Assembly (NCBI GenBank): GCA_013138735.1
Contig: WTCE01000033.1
Coordinates: 1-64,000 of the forward strand
Source: Crocinitomix sp.
Lineage (GTDB): Bacteria; Bacteroidota; Bacteroidia; Flavobacteriales_D; Crocinitomicaceae
Direction of reading: 5' to 3'
Length of the DNA: 64,000 nucleotides
The notes beneath the pieces are model-generated. The model was not told where the DNA came from. It saw only the letters and a list, made by a program, of their open reading frames with translations, and did not search any database. Position numbers and translations under genes: made by a program. Shown here piece after piece: positions 54,947 to 63,442 of the stretch. How positions within the stretch are numbered: the first letter of the stretch is position 1; every line of letters starts with the position of its first letter.

Positions 54947-56398
54947 TCAATCTTCTGTTTCTCCCACAAAATTAGGAGCAAAATTCACTAAATATAGCTG
55001 CTTACTTGCTCTAGTAATAGCAGTATAAAGCCAGCGCATATATTCAACGTCCCACATGTCCTCTAAAAAATAACCATGATCAACAAAAACAGCGCTCCAT
55101 TGTCCTCCTTGCGCCTTGTGACAAGTTACCGCATAACCAAATTTTACTTGCACGGCTTGGAAATATGGGTTTTGCATTACCTTTCTATTCCGTTCACGCT
55201 TGTTTCTTAAATAAGGATATTCTTCCGTTGCAATGCGGTGAAACAACATTTTCATGTCATCTCTTGGCAATGAAGGTCCTTCATGACGAATGGAATTGAG
55301 TAAAATTTTCAATTCAACGTCCTTCATGTCTGGATAATCAATTAATCGTACAATGATATCTGCAAATTCGCAACCGAAAATTTCTTCTCGCCGCACAATC
55401 TTTAAAATCTCCATGAGCTCGCCATTGGCAATAAAACCTGCTTCTGACTTTGCATCCAACCAAAAATAGTTGTTGCGAGTTGCCATTAAAACATCTCCAG
55501 CATTTAAATCTTCCTCTTGCCACAAGATTCTGCGCCTAATTTGTTCATTAAATAAATTGGCCCGTTTATTCGAGCGCGTGACAACCATTACTTCATCACG
55601 CCCAAAATTATGAATGGCATTTTCCAATTCTTCTTGCAATTCCATTCCTGTTATGGCACGTGCATCTTTAGTATTGACAGGTAACATTGGAATTTCTTCG
55701 GTAAAAGTTCTTAGTGCGCCTGCCAAATCTAAAATACCAGAGGTTTCTTCTTGCCGCACAATTTCGTTCAATTCACCCGTGAAAATATCCAATGAATATT
55801 CTGCATTTAAATGGCTTTTCTCCAATGCTGGGCTTTTTGCCATACCAATTGGGGGGAGCTGTCCTTTGTCGCCTACAAAAATTAATTTACAGTTTTGTCC
55901 TGAATAAACGTATTCTATCAAATCATCCAGTAAATTACGCTGGCCATAATTATCTTTTCCTTGGATATTGGCATTGGTTGAAATCATGGATGCTTCATCC
56001 ACAACAAAAATTGTGTTGGTATGTTTATTTTGCCCCAAGGTAAAACCATCACTTCCTTCAGCTTCGTTTTTAAAATAAATTTTACGGTGGATGGTTGAGG
56101 CTTTTGAACGGCTATAATTTGAAAGCACTTTTGCCGCCCTTCCTGTTGGGGCTAATAAGACTGATTTGATTTTAACTTGATAAAGGGTATTCACAAATCC
56201 ACCAATTAGGCTTGTTTTTCCTGTTCCGGCGTATCCCGTTAATATATATAATTCAAGTCCGTCAGAATGTTGCGCACCGAATGACCAAAGAAAGTCTGTT
56301 AAGCCTTCAATTGCATTATTTTGATCTTGCGTAGGTTTAAATCCTAGGTTTTCTTCAAAATATTGCTTGAAATTCGATTTTTGGACAGTGTTTTTCAA
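54947..56398 (-). CDS. RecD-like ATP-dependent DNA helicase
   Basis: 483 residues. Walker A YILTGYAGTGKTSLIGGF near residue 51, motif Ia LLAPTGRAAKVLS, motif II VDEASMI, motif III VGDKGQLPPIG, and the C-terminal motif VTCHKAQGGQWSAVFVD and LYTAITRASKQLYLV. This is superfamily 1B, RecD2/TraA-like, but shorter and without the long N-terminal domain of RecD2. It translocates 5'-3' on single-stranded DNA in repair. Alone on its strand, no RecB or RecC next to it. Confidence 0.85.
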   Translation of the reverse strand: MKNTVQKSNFKQYFEENLGFKPTQDQNNAIEGLTDFLWSFGAQHSDGLELYILTGYAGTGKTSLIGGFVNTLYQVKIKSVLLAPTGRAAKVLSNYSRSKASTIHRKIYFKNEAEGSDGFTLGQNKHTNTIFVVDEASMISTNANIQGKDNYGQRNLLDDLIEYVYSGQNCKLIFVGDKGQLPPIGMAKSPALEKSHLNAEYSLDIFTGELNEIVRQEETSGILDLAGALRTFTEEIPMLPVNTKDARAITGMELQEELENAIHNFGRDEVMVVTRSNKRANLFNEQIRRRILWQEEDLNAGDVLMATRNNYFWLDAKSEAGFIANGELMEILKIVRREEIFGCEFADIIVRLIDYPDMKDVELKILLNSIRHEGPSLPRDDMKMLFHRIATEEYPYLRNKRERNRKVMQNPYFQAVQVKFGYAVTCHKAQGGQWSAVFVDHGYFLEDMWDVEYMRWLYTAITRASKQLYLVNFAPNFVGETED

Positions 56399-56572
56399 AG
56401 TGTGAATATAAAATTAATCCAAAGTCTGGTCAATTTATCTCTTGTGCAAATATCAACAAGAAATTGCATCAAAAAACGTCTTCTGCCTATGAAAAGATGA
56501 GATATGCCCATTCCATTGAGTTAAATATGTAAAAAATATATTGACTGACAGATTAACGTTCAAAAAAAATTG

Positions 56573-56580
56573 TAGTTTTG
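56573..56580 (+). promoter_or_regulatory. candidate -7 box for the membrane gene-DUF3822 operon
   Basis: TAGTTTTG matches TAnnTTTG exactly. The ATG at 56617 is 37 bases on. A TTGACT at 56541-56546 is too far for the usual -33. Confidence 0.4.
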
Positions 56581-56616
56581 TCAAGGTACATTGAATACAC
56601 AACTTAAAATTATAGA

Positions 56617-57564
56617 ATGGACATTTTTGAAATATTAGAGAAGGTTGGATACTACGGAAAAAGGTATTTATTACCAACAATTTTCTTGGTTATTGGATTG
56701 TATCTTTTAAAAATGGCAGTAATACCTGTTGAAGAGGTACTAGCTGATGGGCGTATATACCCTGTTGAGCAAAGTAGTGGCTTCCTTTATGCCAGTTTAT
56801 TTTTCTTGTTGGCAAGTATTGTTTGGTTCCTCTACTTATTAGAAATTGTTCAAACAACAGTTGGATACGCCATTATGGGTGTATTAGTAATTTGCAGTAT
56901 CTACCTTATTGTGACTGATTTTTCAACAATTAAGACCAAGGTTGATTATGATGTGTCGCACGAGATTAGAGATTTGGATATTCGGGCAAGAATGGATGAT
57001 TTAAAGCAAGCTGAGATCGCCTATAAGGAAATGAATGGTATTTATACCGCCTCTATGGATGATTTGATTGCCTTTGTTAAGACCGGTAAAAAAATGAAAA
57101 TCCTGAAGGAAGGTAGTATTCCTGAAAGAAAGATTAGCATTGAGGAACGTGAATATTTATACCAGGATGATCGTCCATTGGATAAATTCATGACAGAGAT
57201 TGAAGCAGCTGCATTGGCTAAATCGCCATTTGCAAAGACAGATACAACTGGGCTTGACGGATTTATTAGAGATACGCTATATGTTCCTGTTATGGAGGCG
57301 ATATTCTTAGATGAGAAGAGAATTGCAACAAGAGATAAAATTGGAGCTTCGCTTGATTTTCATGTAGATTCATTACGTTATGTACCGCATTCAAAAATTC
57401 CAGTAACATTGAGTGTTGGTTCTATTATAAAAGGTGAGTCTTTGAAGGTTTCAACAGTATTAATTGAAATGTATCATCCAATGATTGGAGAAAAGGATGA
57501 TACACTCTTTTATTCAATTGGCTCATTGACTGAGAATCACTTACGTGAGAGTTGGAAGGATTAA
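56617..57564 (+). CDS. conserved membrane protein next to DUF3822
   Basis: 315 residues. Three transmembrane helices at the N-terminus (YLLPTIFLVIGLYLLKMAV, FLYASLFFLLASIVWFLYLL, YAIMGVLVICSIYLIV), then a soluble domain of about 220 residues starting KTKVDYDVSHEIRDLDIRARM. It contains YKEMNGIYTASMDDLIAFVK, as in a pilin-like or assembly-type segment, though I cannot name a family. It precedes DUF3822-rsmD-coaD, a conserved Bacteroidota neighbourhood, and may be cotranscribed with them. Confidence 0.6.
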   Translation: MDIFEILEKVGYYGKRYLLPTIFLVIGLYLLKMAVIPVEEVLADGRIYPVEQSSGFLYASLFFLLASIVWFLYLLEIVQTTVGYAIMGVLVICSIYLIVTDFSTIKTKVDYDVSHEIRDLDIRARMDDLKQAEIAYKEMNGIYTASMDDLIAFVKTGKKMKILKEGSIPERKISIEEREYLYQDDRPLDKFMTEIEAAALAKSPFAKTDTTGLDGFIRDTLYVPVMEAIFLDEKRIATRDKIGASLDFHVDSLRYVPHSKIPVTLSVGSIIKGESLKVSTVLIEMYHPMIGEKDDTLFYSIGSLTENHLRESWKD

Positions 57565-57584
57565 TTAGTTCTAAGACATAAAAC

Positions 57585-58346
57585 ATGTTTAAACAGGAAG
57601 AAGCCTATCAGAATGCTTTGTGCATGGATTTGACTCCTGATCATTTTCAATTCGCAATAATAGATTCCAAGCTTAAGAAGATCTTGCATCACGAAATTCA
57701 TGCAATTTCAGAATTCACAAAAGAAGGGGTAAAACCGTTCTTGGACAATCCTTATTTGAAACATGACTTTGCAAGCTATTCATTGTCGTCAGGAGAGAAT
57801 AGAAATACGTTAATTCCATCTGATTTATTTTCCTATTCTAAACCGAGTGAAATTTTTAAGCTCAATTATCCTGAGCCCATAGGGAACTTGGATTATAATC
57901 GCATTTCAGAATTAGGAATTGTAAATATTTATGAATTTCCCATGTGGATAAAATCACTTTTTGTGATTGGTTTTCCGAGGGTAAAAATTGTCCACCGATC
58001 AACCGTTCTATTGAGAGGGATTTTTGATCAACCAACCTACAGCCCTAAAATTCATTTATTTGTAGAAAAGGAGCAGTTTTACATGCAAATCACTGAAAAA
58101 TCGAAGCTCACTTATTTTAATCGTTTCGATTATAAAGAAGTTGCAGACTTAGTTTACTATGTTTTGTTTGTATTAGAACAAAAGGAATACGATCAATCTA
58201 AATTTGAGATCTTATTTTATGGTTTACCTGTTGAGTGGGCTGAGAAAGAAAAAATTCAAGATTTCTTTTCATCAAAAGTTAAAATTTCTGATCAAAACGA
58301 AAAGGGAAACCATTTTGTTTTGGCTAAACAATTACTATGCGTGTAA
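57585..58346 (+). CDS. DUF3822 family protein
   Basis: 253 residues. It starts MFKQEEAYQNALCMDLTPDHFQFAIID, with actin/RNase H-like strand pattern; the rest matches DUF3822, which in Bacteroidota sits immediately before rsmD. Visible parts include VPIHLFVEKEQFYMQIT-type IHLFVEKEQFYMQITEKSKL and FEILFYGLPVEWAEK. Function not established. It overlaps rsmD by 10 bases. Confidence 0.8.
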   Translation: MFKQEEAYQNALCMDLTPDHFQFAIIDSKLKKILHHEIHAISEFTKEGVKPFLDNPYLKHDFASYSLSSGENRNTLIPSDLFSYSKPSEIFKLNYPEPIGNLDYNRISELGIVNIYEFPMWIKSLFVIGFPRVKIVHRSTVLLRGIFDQPTYSPKIHLFVEKEQFYMQITEKSKLTYFNRFDYKEVADLVYYVLFVLEQKEYDQSKFEILFYGLPVEWAEKEKIQDFFSSKVKISDQNEKGNHFVLAKQLLCV

Positions 58347-58870
58347 TCAACGGGAAATATAAAGGGAAGCGATTTGTCCCACCCAAAAAATTTCCTTCTC
58401 GCCCAACAACTGACATGGCCAAGGAGGCTTTGTTTAATATTCTAGAATCCAAGGTCTATTTTGAAAAGTTAGATATTCTGGATCTTTTTTCCGGAACAGG
58501 AAATATTAGTTTGGAATTTCTTTCACGTGGAGTGGGAAAAGTAGTAAGTGTTGATAGTCATTTCGTTTCGTGGAGATTCCAATTGAAAACCGCCGAATCT
58601 TTGAATGATAAAAATTGGCAAGCTTTAAAGCAAGATGCCTTTGTTTACCTTGAAAAAACAATTCAAAAATTTGATATTATTTTTGCCGATCCTCCTTATG
58701 GTTTTGAGGACTTAGACAAGATCCCCGCAATGGTTTTTGAAAAAAACGTGTTGGTGGATGACGGCATGCTAATCGTTGAACATAGCAGCCGTACTTCAAT
58801 GGCTGGACTCCCTCATTATAGACAAACAAGAGATTACGGCGGCGTTAGCTTTAGTTTTTTCGAACATTAA
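58337..58870 (+). CDS. rsmD: 16S rRNA (guanine966-N2)-methyltransferase
   Basis: 177 residues, normal for RsmD. It begins MRVINGKYKGKRF and has PTTDMAKEALFNIL, the SAM site LDLFSGTGNISLEFLSRG near residue 48, and catalytic FADPPYGFEDL near 115. It methylates G966 in helix 31 of 16S rRNA. Translationally coupled to DUF3822 and followed after 64 bp by coaD, as in many bacteria. Confidence 0.95.
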   Translation: MRVINGKYKGKRFVPPKKFPSRPTTDMAKEALFNILESKVYFEKLDILDLFSGTGNISLEFLSRGVGKVVSVDSHFVSWRFQLKTAESLNDKNWQALKQDAFVYLEKTIQKFDIIFADPPYGFEDLDKIPAMVFEKNVLVDDGMLIVEHSSRTSMAGLPHYRQTRDYGGVSFSFFEH

Positions 58871-58934
58871 TAACCATTTTTGCGTATCTAAATGTGTGTT
58901 GTGCGATATAAACATGCAGCAATAAATATAGATT

Positions 58935-59417
58935 ATGGAACGAATTGGAATTTTCCCAGGATCATTTGATCCGTTTACCAAAGGTCATGAAGACATTGTT
59001 CGGCGTTTTTTGCCACAGTTTGACAGGGTTATAATTGCACTCGGTGTCAATTCAAAAAAGAAATATATGTTTGATACCGATAGTCGGATCGAACACATTG
59101 AATCCTTGTTTAAAGCCTGTCCAACAGTGAGCGTTGAAGCCTATGAAGGATTAACGGTTGACTTCTGTCAAAGAAAAAAGGCAGGGTATTTGCTACGTGG
59201 TTTAAGGAGCAGTGCTGATTTTGAATTTGAAAAAGCTATTGCGCAAATGAATGCCGACATTTCGAAGGGAGAAGGCAATGTGGTTGAAACATTGTTTTTA
59301 ATGACAGATAAAAATTTGTCAGCAATTAGTTCGTCAATTGTGCGAGAGATTAAAAAGAACAACGGAAACATAGCTCAGTTTGTAACGAATGAGGAGCTGT
59401 TAATTATAAATACATAA
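58935..59417 (+). CDS. coaD: phosphopantetheine adenylyltransferase
   Basis: 160 residues, normal. The nucleotidyltransferase HxGH motif is in FPGSFDPFTKGHEDIV (TKGH). The later conserved YLLRGLRSSADFEFEKAIAQMN and ISSSIVREIKKNNGN complete the active site. It makes dephospho-CoA from 4'-phosphopantetheine and ATP. Its stop adjoins the next ATG exactly, so the next gene is translated with it. Confidence 0.97.
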   Translation: MERIGIFPGSFDPFTKGHEDIVRRFLPQFDRVIIALGVNSKKKYMFDTDSRIEHIESLFKACPTVSVEAYEGLTVDFCQRKKAGYLLRGLRSSADFEFEKAIAQMNADISKGEGNVVETLFLMTDKNLSAISSSIVREIKKNNGNIAQFVTNEELLIINT

Positions 59418-60851
59418 ATGAAAAAGAGTTTAAGTGTCATATTATTTTTTGGGCTGAGTTTAGCTGGTTTTAGTCAAAATGAAATTGTTGGTTATGCGCC
59501 AGAATTTATTGGTCAAGAAGTGACGTTATACACTTATCAAGATTATGTAACAATGAACCGAGTGGCAATTGGCGAGGGAACTGTTCGTGCTAGTGATAGC
59601 TCGTTTACAATTAACTTTCAAGCCAATTCAACCATTAAAGGAGTAGTTGAAATAGGTAGAGTGGAAGGGGACTTATACATTGCGCCAAATACCAATTATA
59701 ACATTTATTTTCCTGGATCGGCAGAGCCTTCGAGTTATCAAAATTCAGAAACAAACATTTATTTTTCAGATCTAGATACGACAGATATTAATTATATGGT
59801 TTTGCAGTATCACCGCTGGTTTGACGCTTTTGTATCATACAACGAAAAACAAATGTCAAGCGGAGGTTTTTTAGCCTATTTAGACACTTTTAAATTATAT
59901 GCTGCTGATGCTTATAAGGAGGTAGAAGATCCATTTTTTATTACTTATGTTAGATATGATATTGCCGAAATGGAACAAACCTATGGGGGCAATAGAAATA
60001 GTGAGCAACGTTTAGAGACTTTTTTAAATTATATAGAGCCTTTTCCAGTATACTATGAGAACGATCGGTATATGAAATTTATACTGGCTTTTTATGATAA
60101 GGAATTTAGAGAGTATTTGCCCGTCACAGAAGCGGCCATTATGAATGCCATTTATAGAAAAAGTCCAACGTTATTAATGCAAACACTAAAAAGTGACATT
60201 TTCTTGACTGATCCTGCCTTGCGTGAATTGGTAATGGTAGATAAATTAGGGCGTGCATTCTATCGTGAAATTGAATATCGTCCAAATATTATAGCTATTT
60301 TAGACTCAGTAAGCAATCAAGCCAACTCAGAAGTAAATGCTGCAGTAGCACGAAACGTTAAAAAGTACATCACCAATTTGGAGCCAGGTTATCCTGCGCC
60401 AGCCATTCAGTTGAACAGATCTGCAGAGGAGAAGGTATCTTGGATTGACTACCGCGGTAAATTTGTTTACTTCAACTTTTTTGCCACTTGGAATGAGGAA
60501 TCTATGAATGACATGGAGATTATTTCGCGCCTTGTGCCTAAATATGATGAAGATATCGCTTTCGTGTCTGTTTGTGCGGATAAAGACAGTTCAACCTTTG
60601 CAGCCTTTCAAAAAAAGTTTCCTGAATATGATTGGGACATCTTTTATGTCGGCGAGGACGAAACGTTAATGCGTTCGTTTAAGATCACTAGCATTCCTAA
60701 TTATTATTTGATTGATCAAGATGGATTTATATTTTCGGCTCCGGCGTTAGCGCCTTCGCCAAATGGAGAGTATAAGTCGGTTGAAGAGACTTTATTTAAA
60801 ATTAAGAAGGCATTGCATCCGGCAGAGCGGATTAGGGTTGGAGAGAAGTAG
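59418..60851 (+). CDS. TlpA-like thioredoxin-fold protein without catalytic cysteines
   Basis: 477 residues with signal peptide (LSVILFFGLSLAGFSQ). The C-terminal 150 residues have the TlpA/ResA fold: PAPAIQLNRSAEEKVSWIDYRGKFVYFNFFATWNEES, then the cis-Pro segment ITSIPNYYLIDQDGF. The usual WCxxC is WNEES, so both cysteines are gone and it cannot act as a disulfide reductase. The N-terminal 300 residues are helical and unassigned. It is in the coaD operon. A terminator follows. Confidence 0.8.
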   Translation: MKKSLSVILFFGLSLAGFSQNEIVGYAPEFIGQEVTLYTYQDYVTMNRVAIGEGTVRASDSSFTINFQANSTIKGVVEIGRVEGDLYIAPNTNYNIYFPGSAEPSSYQNSETNIYFSDLDTTDINYMVLQYHRWFDAFVSYNEKQMSSGGFLAYLDTFKLYAADAYKEVEDPFFITYVRYDIAEMEQTYGGNRNSEQRLETFLNYIEPFPVYYENDRYMKFILAFYDKEFREYLPVTEAAIMNAIYRKSPTLLMQTLKSDIFLTDPALRELVMVDKLGRAFYREIEYRPNIIAILDSVSNQANSEVNAAVARNVKKYITNLEPGYPAPAIQLNRSAEEKVSWIDYRGKFVYFNFFATWNEESMNDMEIISRLVPKYDEDIAFVSVCADKDSSTFAAFQKKFPEYDWDIFYVGEDETLMRSFKITSIPNYYLIDQDGFIFSAPALAPSPNGEYKSVEETLFKIKKALHPAERIRVGEK

Positions 60852-60894
60852 GAGTTAAGTTTGCTGTGGCAAATTTAACAGGATTGAGTGTGAT

Positions 60895-60968
60895 AACCTT
60901 ACCAAGGTTTCGGTTATTGAGAAGTGTTAAGTTTTGAGGGGTTGATAACCTTCGGTTAGGTTTTCTTT
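60895..60968 (+). terminator. two hairpins after the coaD operon
   Basis: AACCTT-ACC-AAGGTT (60895-60909) is a perfect 6-bp hairpin. AACCT-TCGGTT-AGGTT (60947-60962) followed by TTCTTT is a second. Together they form a likely terminator region facing the convergent dgkA gene. Confidence 0.65.
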
Positions 60969-60990
60969 ATTAAAAAGGATCTTGTTTTAT

Positions 60991-61356
60991 TTAAATCACC
61001 CAAATTTTAGGCAAAAACACAAAACATGCAATTGCAACTGCAACTATTGCCGCAATTAGCACAGCCGCGGCAGCCAAGTCTTTAATCTTTGCAATTTTAG
61101 GATCTTTCTTTACGGATTGATAATCCATCATATTTTCGATTACTGTATTGATGGTTTCGACTATAAATACTAAACCGATTGCAAAAACAATAAAGCACCA
61201 TTCTATTAAATTGAGCTTGAAATAAACTCCAGCTATAATAACAACTACCGTTGCAATTAAATGAATACGTGCATTGCGCTCCTCTTTAATCAAAGTTGCT
61301 AATCCTTTGAAAGCACAAGCAAAACTTGCAATCGTTTTATTGAATACGTTCATCAT
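60991..61356 (-). CDS. dgkA: diacylglycerol/undecaprenol kinase family protein
   Basis: 121 residues. The three-helix DgkA layout is clear: FACAFKGLATLIKEERNARIHL near residue 13, then IVETINTVIENMMD near 64, the metal- and lipid-binding E(T/L)xNTxIE motif, and a final hydrophobic helix. Short forms in Bacteroidota and Gram-positives phosphorylate diacylglycerol or undecaprenol. It overlaps the DUF4184 gene upstream by 20 bases, so the two are coupled. Confidence 0.92.
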   Translation of the reverse strand: MMNVFNKTIASFACAFKGLATLIKEERNARIHLIATVVVIIAGVYFKLNLIEWCFIVFAIGLVFIVETINTVIENMMDYQSVKKDPKIAKIKDLAAAAVLIAAIVAVAIACFVFLPKIWVI

Positions 61357-62080
61357 TATTCTTCAATTTAACCAATTTCATTAAACTAGGTGTTAGAAGC
61401 AATCCAATTAGCGCTCCTGAAATAGAAGTTGCTACAAAATCTCCAAGGCCGGTACCGTTTCTAATCAGCAATATGACAAACATAATTGTTCCTACCAAAA
61501 TCCAATAAGTGATTTTACGACGGAGTACATTATTAGAGACTTCTTGTTTCATTGGCCAAACTAAAACCAATAGGATGAAGATTCCGCCGAAGATAGTACT
61601 CAGCATTTGTGCTAAATCTGCAATTTTGATCCATACACCAAACACTTCGGTTGAACCTTGCAAGAATGGGATATGTCGCACAAAATAGCCATTTGTGTGA
61701 GTAAAGGCATCCCAAAATATGTGTGAAAAAACACCAATAAGTGCGGAATAAACTAAGACATACCATTTTTTTTTGACCCAGGAAATCCAATCAAGACCGA
61801 CAAATTGTACGAGTCGTTTTTTTAATAGCTCGGGGAGATTCATAATTAGGGCATCTCGCACAAATAAATGAAAAGCGAATGCGAGTAATATAGTCAAAGG
61901 CAAATCAAAGTAAAATAGACCTGAGATTGAATGTCCATGGACTTTTTCCATGCGCATTTTTAAAAAGTATTCGAAATCTGGCGCCATGCTCCCAATTATT
62001 AATCCCGTTGCTGAAATGCGCGATTTGGAAAGTTTTGTGAGCGGTAATATAATGGCGGGATGGCAAAACGTAAAAGGCAT
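61337..62080 (-). CDS. DUF4184 family membrane protein
   Basis: 247 residues from MPFTFCHPAIILPLTK at 62080; an upstream in-frame start (62131) falls inside the preceding gene. About six transmembrane helices. It has the family pattern SMAPDFEYFL (Asp/Glu) near residue 35, HGHSISGLFYFDLP (two His) near residue 48, GVFSHIFWDAFTHTNGY (His/Asp) near residue 120. Such a D-H-H-D set recalls LexA-like or metal-hydrolase motifs, for example in YdjM-type proteins, but activity is not proven. It overlaps dgkA. Confidence 0.8.
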   Translation of the reverse strand: MPFTFCHPAIILPLTKLSKSRISATGLIIGSMAPDFEYFLKMRMEKVHGHSISGLFYFDLPLTILLAFAFHLFVRDALIMNLPELLKKRLVQFVGLDWISWVKKKWYVLVYSALIGVFSHIFWDAFTHTNGYFVRHIPFLQGSTEVFGVWIKIADLAQMLSTIFGGIFILLVLVWPMKQEVSNNVLRRKITYWILVGTIMFVILLIRNGTGLGDFVATSISGALIGLLLTPSLMKLVKLKNNDERIQ

Positions 62081-62082
62081 AA

Positions 62083-62700
62083 CTAGAATAGGTTTGTATT
62101 TGTAGTGTTGAATATCTTGATCAATTCCCAAGGTTCAAGTGTATATAAATTCATCAGCAGCTGTAAAACAATCAATGGAACTAAACCGAATCCAATGATC
62201 CTATAAACGGAAGTCTTAGGATCTAATTGTGTTTGATAATGAATTTCAGAAATGCTGAGCAGCAGAAAGAAGAGGGGGGCTAATGCCATCAATCCCAATA
62301 ATGGAAACCAACAGAACGGCAGGTAACTCGCAAACTTCAGGCTGGTGAAGAGGCTTATCCAAAACAACGTACCCAAAAACGGTAAAGTGAATTTTTTTAG
62401 GTTATTGAAGGAACCAAAATCGAATTTATTTAGCCAATAAAACACCACAGAAATCAATAAAATGACTGCAAACTCCAAGAAATGATTTTCGTGTCCAAAG
62501 CTAGACATATCTACATATATGAAACAAAAGACAAGCAAAAGCATGAGTGATAATTCAATAATGCGGTGTATTAATTTAAATCTTTGCTCTTGACGTTTAT
62601 GTAATGAAAAGGATGTAATTAATTGAGCAGGAATATAAATGATCAGTCCAAGATGAAGGAAGAAGAGAATTATAACGATAAAAACTTCAAAGATATTCAT
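62083..62700 (-). CDS. multi-pass membrane protein, paralogue A
   Basis: 205 residues with about six transmembrane helices. It shares many identical positions with its neighbour at 62783-63388, notably FLGTLFW...LKFASYLPFCWFPLLGLMALAP and the C-terminal IGFGLVPLIVLQLLMNLY. Its ATG overlaps the stop of a DUF4184 fragment, and its stop is 2 bases before the intact DUF4184 gene. No known family; probably works with DUF4184. Confidence 0.65.
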   Translation of the reverse strand: MNIFEVFIVIILFFLHLGLIIYIPAQLITSFSLHKRQEQRFKLIHRIIELSLMLLLVFCFIYVDMSSFGHENHFLEFAVILLISVVFYWLNKFDFGSFNNLKKFTLPFLGTLFWISLFTSLKFASYLPFCWFPLLGLMALAPLFFLLLSISEIHYQTQLDPKTSVYRIIGFGLVPLIVLQLLMNLYTLEPWELIKIFNTTNTNLF

Positions 62701-62777
62701 GAATTTTGTAATTGACTTGTGTTAGCAATAACATGGGATGCTATTGTAAAGGCGGGGTGACAAAAAGTAAATGGCAT
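62697..62777 (-). pseudogene. 26-residue remnant of a second DUF4184 gene
   Basis: An ATG at 62777 opens a frame starting MPFTFCHPA, the same first nine residues as the intact DUF4184 gene at 62080, then diverges (FTIASHVIANTSQL) and stops at 62697-62699. It stands 5 bases after the stop of paralogue B, just as the intact DUF4184 follows paralogue A. The remainder of the gene is gone. Confidence 0.75.
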
Positions 62778-62782
62778 AGGAT

Positions 62783-63388
62783 CTAAAAAGATTGGTTTGA
62801 TGGTTCAAAAATTTTAATAAATTCCCACATGTATGGCGTGAAAAAATTCATTAAAATTTGCAGTAGTATTATTGGAATAAGTCCCAAGCCAATTATTTTT
62901 AACGCATTCAATTTTGAGGACAATCCACCTTGATAACGTATTTCTGCTAAGGTTATTATTCCAATTATTATTGGTGCTAATGCGTAGAGCCCGTAAATTG
63001 GAAACCAAACGAACGGCAAGTACGGGCCAAACTTAATGGCGGTTAGTAAGCACAACCAAAATAAGGTTCCTAAAAAGGTTAAGGAAATCAGCTTTGCTAC
63101 TTTTGCTTTATGCGGGATTATTTTATTTAAGCCATACCCAAGGACCGAGAGGAGTGTTATTATGGCGAAAACAGAAAAGTATTTTTCGTCTTGAAAACTA
63201 GATATTTCATACATCATAAAACACTGCCCAAGTAAGAGGAAGGCAAAAATTTCTACAGCAACAATACTTCTAGCAAAATTCTTTCGCGATCGATAAAATT
63301 GCATAAATAGGAAGGGTATGTAGGCCATTAGAAATAGGATTATGATATAATGAAATACGGCGAAAGTGTCAGATAGTAAGAATGCCAT
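62783..63388 (-). CDS. multi-pass membrane protein, paralogue B
   Basis: 201 residues with about six transmembrane helices, clearly homologous to the 62083-62700 gene: LTFLGTLFWLCLLTAIKFGPYLPFVWFPIYGLYALAPII and IGLGLIPIILLQILMNFF align with it throughout. It precedes the decayed DUF4184 remnant. The pair of modules (membrane protein plus DUF4184) looks like a tandem duplication with one damaged copy. Confidence 0.65.
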   Translation of the reverse strand: MAFLLSDTFAVFHYIIILFLMAYIPFLFMQFYRSRKNFARSIVAVEIFAFLLLGQCFMMYEISSFQDEKYFSVFAIITLLSVLGYGLNKIIPHKAKVAKLISLTFLGTLFWLCLLTAIKFGPYLPFVWFPIYGLYALAPIIIGIITLAEIRYQGGLSSKLNALKIIGLGLIPIILLQILMNFFTPYMWEFIKIFEPSNQSF

Positions 63389-63442
63389 TTGAATGTATTA
63401 AGTGATGAAATATTGTAGCGTAAATTGTTTATTCTATGCATA

